Positions 63,059 to 64,000 of a stretch of DNA of 64,000 nt are shown one piece after another (the stretch's first letter is position 1; the number at the start of each line of letters is the position of its first letter). The notes beneath the pieces are model-generated. The model was not told where the DNA came from. It searched no databases and saw only the letters and a list, made by a program, of their open reading frames with translations. The stretch covers positions 248,001 through 312,000 of the forward strand of contig NZ_CADIJP010000004.1 of the NCBI RefSeq assembly GCF_902859725.1, read 5' to 3'. The translations under genes and the position numbers were made by a program. Source of the stretch: Achromobacter mucicolens (lineage in GTDB: Bacteria; Pseudomonadota; Gammaproteobacteria; Burkholderiales; Burkholderiaceae_B).

Positions 63059-64000
63059 ATGACCACCAAGCAACGCATCATCCAGGTCGGCTCGCTGGCC
63101 GGCTCCCCTTCCGCCAACCAGCGCCTGGCCGATGGCTATGACGTCATCGAATTGTGGAAGTACCCGGACCGCAAGGCTGCGCTGGCCGAGCACGGCAAGG
63201 GCGTCACCGCCGTCGTCACGTCCGCCAATTTCGGCGCCAACGCCGAGCTCATCGACGCGCTGCCGGACCTGAAGGCCATCTGCAGCTGGGGCGTGGGCTA
63301 CGAAACGATCGACGTCGAGGCCGCGCGCAAGCGTGGCGTGCTGGTCAGCAATACGCCCGACGTTCTGACCGATTGCGTGGCGGACCTGGCCTGGGGCCTG
63401 CTCATCGCTGGCGCGCGTCGCATGGGTCAGGGAGAACGCTTCGTGCGAGCCGGCCAATGGGGCCAGGTGCATGGCAGCATCCCGCTGGGCCTGCGCGTCA
63501 GCGGCAAAAAACTGGGCATCGTCGGGCTGGGCCGCATCGGCGAAGCGATCGCCAAGCGCGGCACGGGCTTTGACATGGACGTTCGGTATCACAACCGCAG
63601 AAAGCGCGACGACGTGGCCTACGGCTACGAAGCGTCGCTGACGGACCTGGCCAAGTGGGCCGATTTCCTGATCGTGGCCACCGTGGGCGGTCCCAGCACG
63701 CGCCACCTTGTGAATCGCGACGTGCTGGAAGCCCTGGGCCCGAAGGGCATCATCGTCAACATCGCGCGCGGCCCGGTCATCGACGAAACCGCGCTGGTCG
63801 CGGCCCTGGAAGATGGCAAGCTCGGATGCGCGGCGCTGGACGTCTTCGAGCACGAACCCAAGGTGCCCGAAGCGCTGATGAAGAGCGACAAGGCCGTGCT
63901 GCTGCCGCACATCGGCAGCGCCACCGAGGAAACGCGCCTGGCCATGGAAAACATGATGCTGGAGAACCTGCAGTCGTTCTTTGAGACCGGCCGCGTGATC
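63059..64000 (+). CDS. D-isomer-specific 2-hydroxyacid dehydrogenase, GhrB/hydroxypyruvate reductase-like (3' end cut by window)
   Basis: Reduces 2-keto acids such as glyoxylate or hydroxypyruvate. The 314 visible codons cover nearly the whole enzyme. The Rossmann motif is LGIVGLGRIGEAIAKR. The cofactor strand ends YHNRRKRDD, where the two arginines suggest NADPH. Catalytic residues are Arg in NIARGPVIDE, Glu in DVFEHEPKVPEAL and His in LLPHIGSATEETR. The ribosome site is weak. Placed after the Bug genes, it may remove the two- or three-carbon product released by the aldolases in this block. Confidence 0.9.
   Translation, partial: MTTKQRIIQVGSLAGSPSANQRLADGYDVIELWKYPDRKAALAEHGKGVTAVVTSANFGANAELIDALPDLKAICSWGVGYETIDVEAARKRGVLVSNTPDVLTDCVADLAWGLLIAGARRMGQGERFVRAGQWGQVHGSIPLGLRVSGKKLGIVGLGRIGEAIAKRGTGFDMDVRYHNRRKRDDVAYGYEASLTDLAKWADFLIVATVGGPSTRHLVNRDVLEALGPKGIIVNIARGPVIDETALVAALEDGKLGCAALDVFEHEPKVPEALMKSDKAVLLPHIGSATEETRLAMENMMLENLQSFFETGRVI

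Noticed and set aside
63027-63062. An 11-codon leader frame whose stop overlaps the hydroxyacid dehydrogenase start (ATGA)
   Set aside because: It has no ribosome site and no informative codons such as repeated regulatory amino acids; the overlap is probably chance.

Overview
The window looks like an ordinary stretch of chromosome from a high-GC betaproteobacterium of the family Alcaligenaceae (Bordetella/Achromobacter group, Achromobacter more likely). Three lines of evidence support this. There are three solute receptors of the Bug (tripartite tricarboxylate receptor) family, which is expanded in that group. The order exbB-exbD-lpxK-ycaR-kdsB-adk, followed by murJ and rpsT, fits the group. 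Codon choice is strongly GC-biased throughout. This placement is inference from gene content, not from a search. I see no rRNA, tRNA, CRISPR array, integrase, transposase or phage gene.

Layout. 1-5.5 kb: a branched-chain amino-acid-type binding protein cut by the left edge, an OsmC peroxidase, the manganese transporter MntH behind a Fur-like operator, a small unknown protein, and a TetR/MFS pair that share a duplicated operator. 5.5-9.5 kb: a GntR regulator facing a Bug receptor, a crotonase-fold protein and a class III CoA-transferase, probably a small carboxylate catabolic unit. 9.6-14.4 kb: a complete livKHMGF transporter on the minus strand, with a hairpin and T-run after livK. 14.6-18.6 kb: trifunctional PutA with a candidate self-operator.

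18.6-32.7 kb: seven minus-strand genes in a row, clpS, alpha-2-macroglobulin, pbpC, clpA, pqiA, pqiB and pqiC. They join protein quality control to envelope defence and lipid transport. 32.7-39.3 kb: a cold-shock protein, a DUF192 protein, a beta-ketoadipyl-CoA-type thiolase, a ClC channel, a chemotaxis receptor and Fe superoxide dismutase. 39.4-44.1 kb: a very large exported ankyrin-repeat protein and xseA. 44.4-51 kb: the plus-strand envelope and nucleotide cluster exbB-exbD-lpxK-ycaR-kdsB-adk, then an SDR dehydrogenase and murJ. 51-55 kb: a FecR-type protein without a visible sigma factor, rpsT, and the divergent pair lysR/lysA.

55-64 kb: a sugar-acid catabolic block. An HpaI-type aldolase, an IlvD/Edd-type (arabinonate-like) dehydratase, an Ldh2-type oxidoreductase, a GntR regulator and a DapA-type aldolase/dehydratase point left. 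Two Bug receptors and an NADPH-type 2-hydroxyacid dehydrogenase (cut by the right edge) point right. Both arms start from one intergenic region dense in palindromes, with a near-consensus promoter in each direction.

The most unusual items are the palindromic repeat pair inside the lpxK coding sequence, the 1078-residue exported ankyrin protein, the clpS-to-pqiC array, the orphan FecR between murJ and rpsT, the paired DnaA-box-like sites upstream of exbB, and the operator cluster at 60.7 kb.
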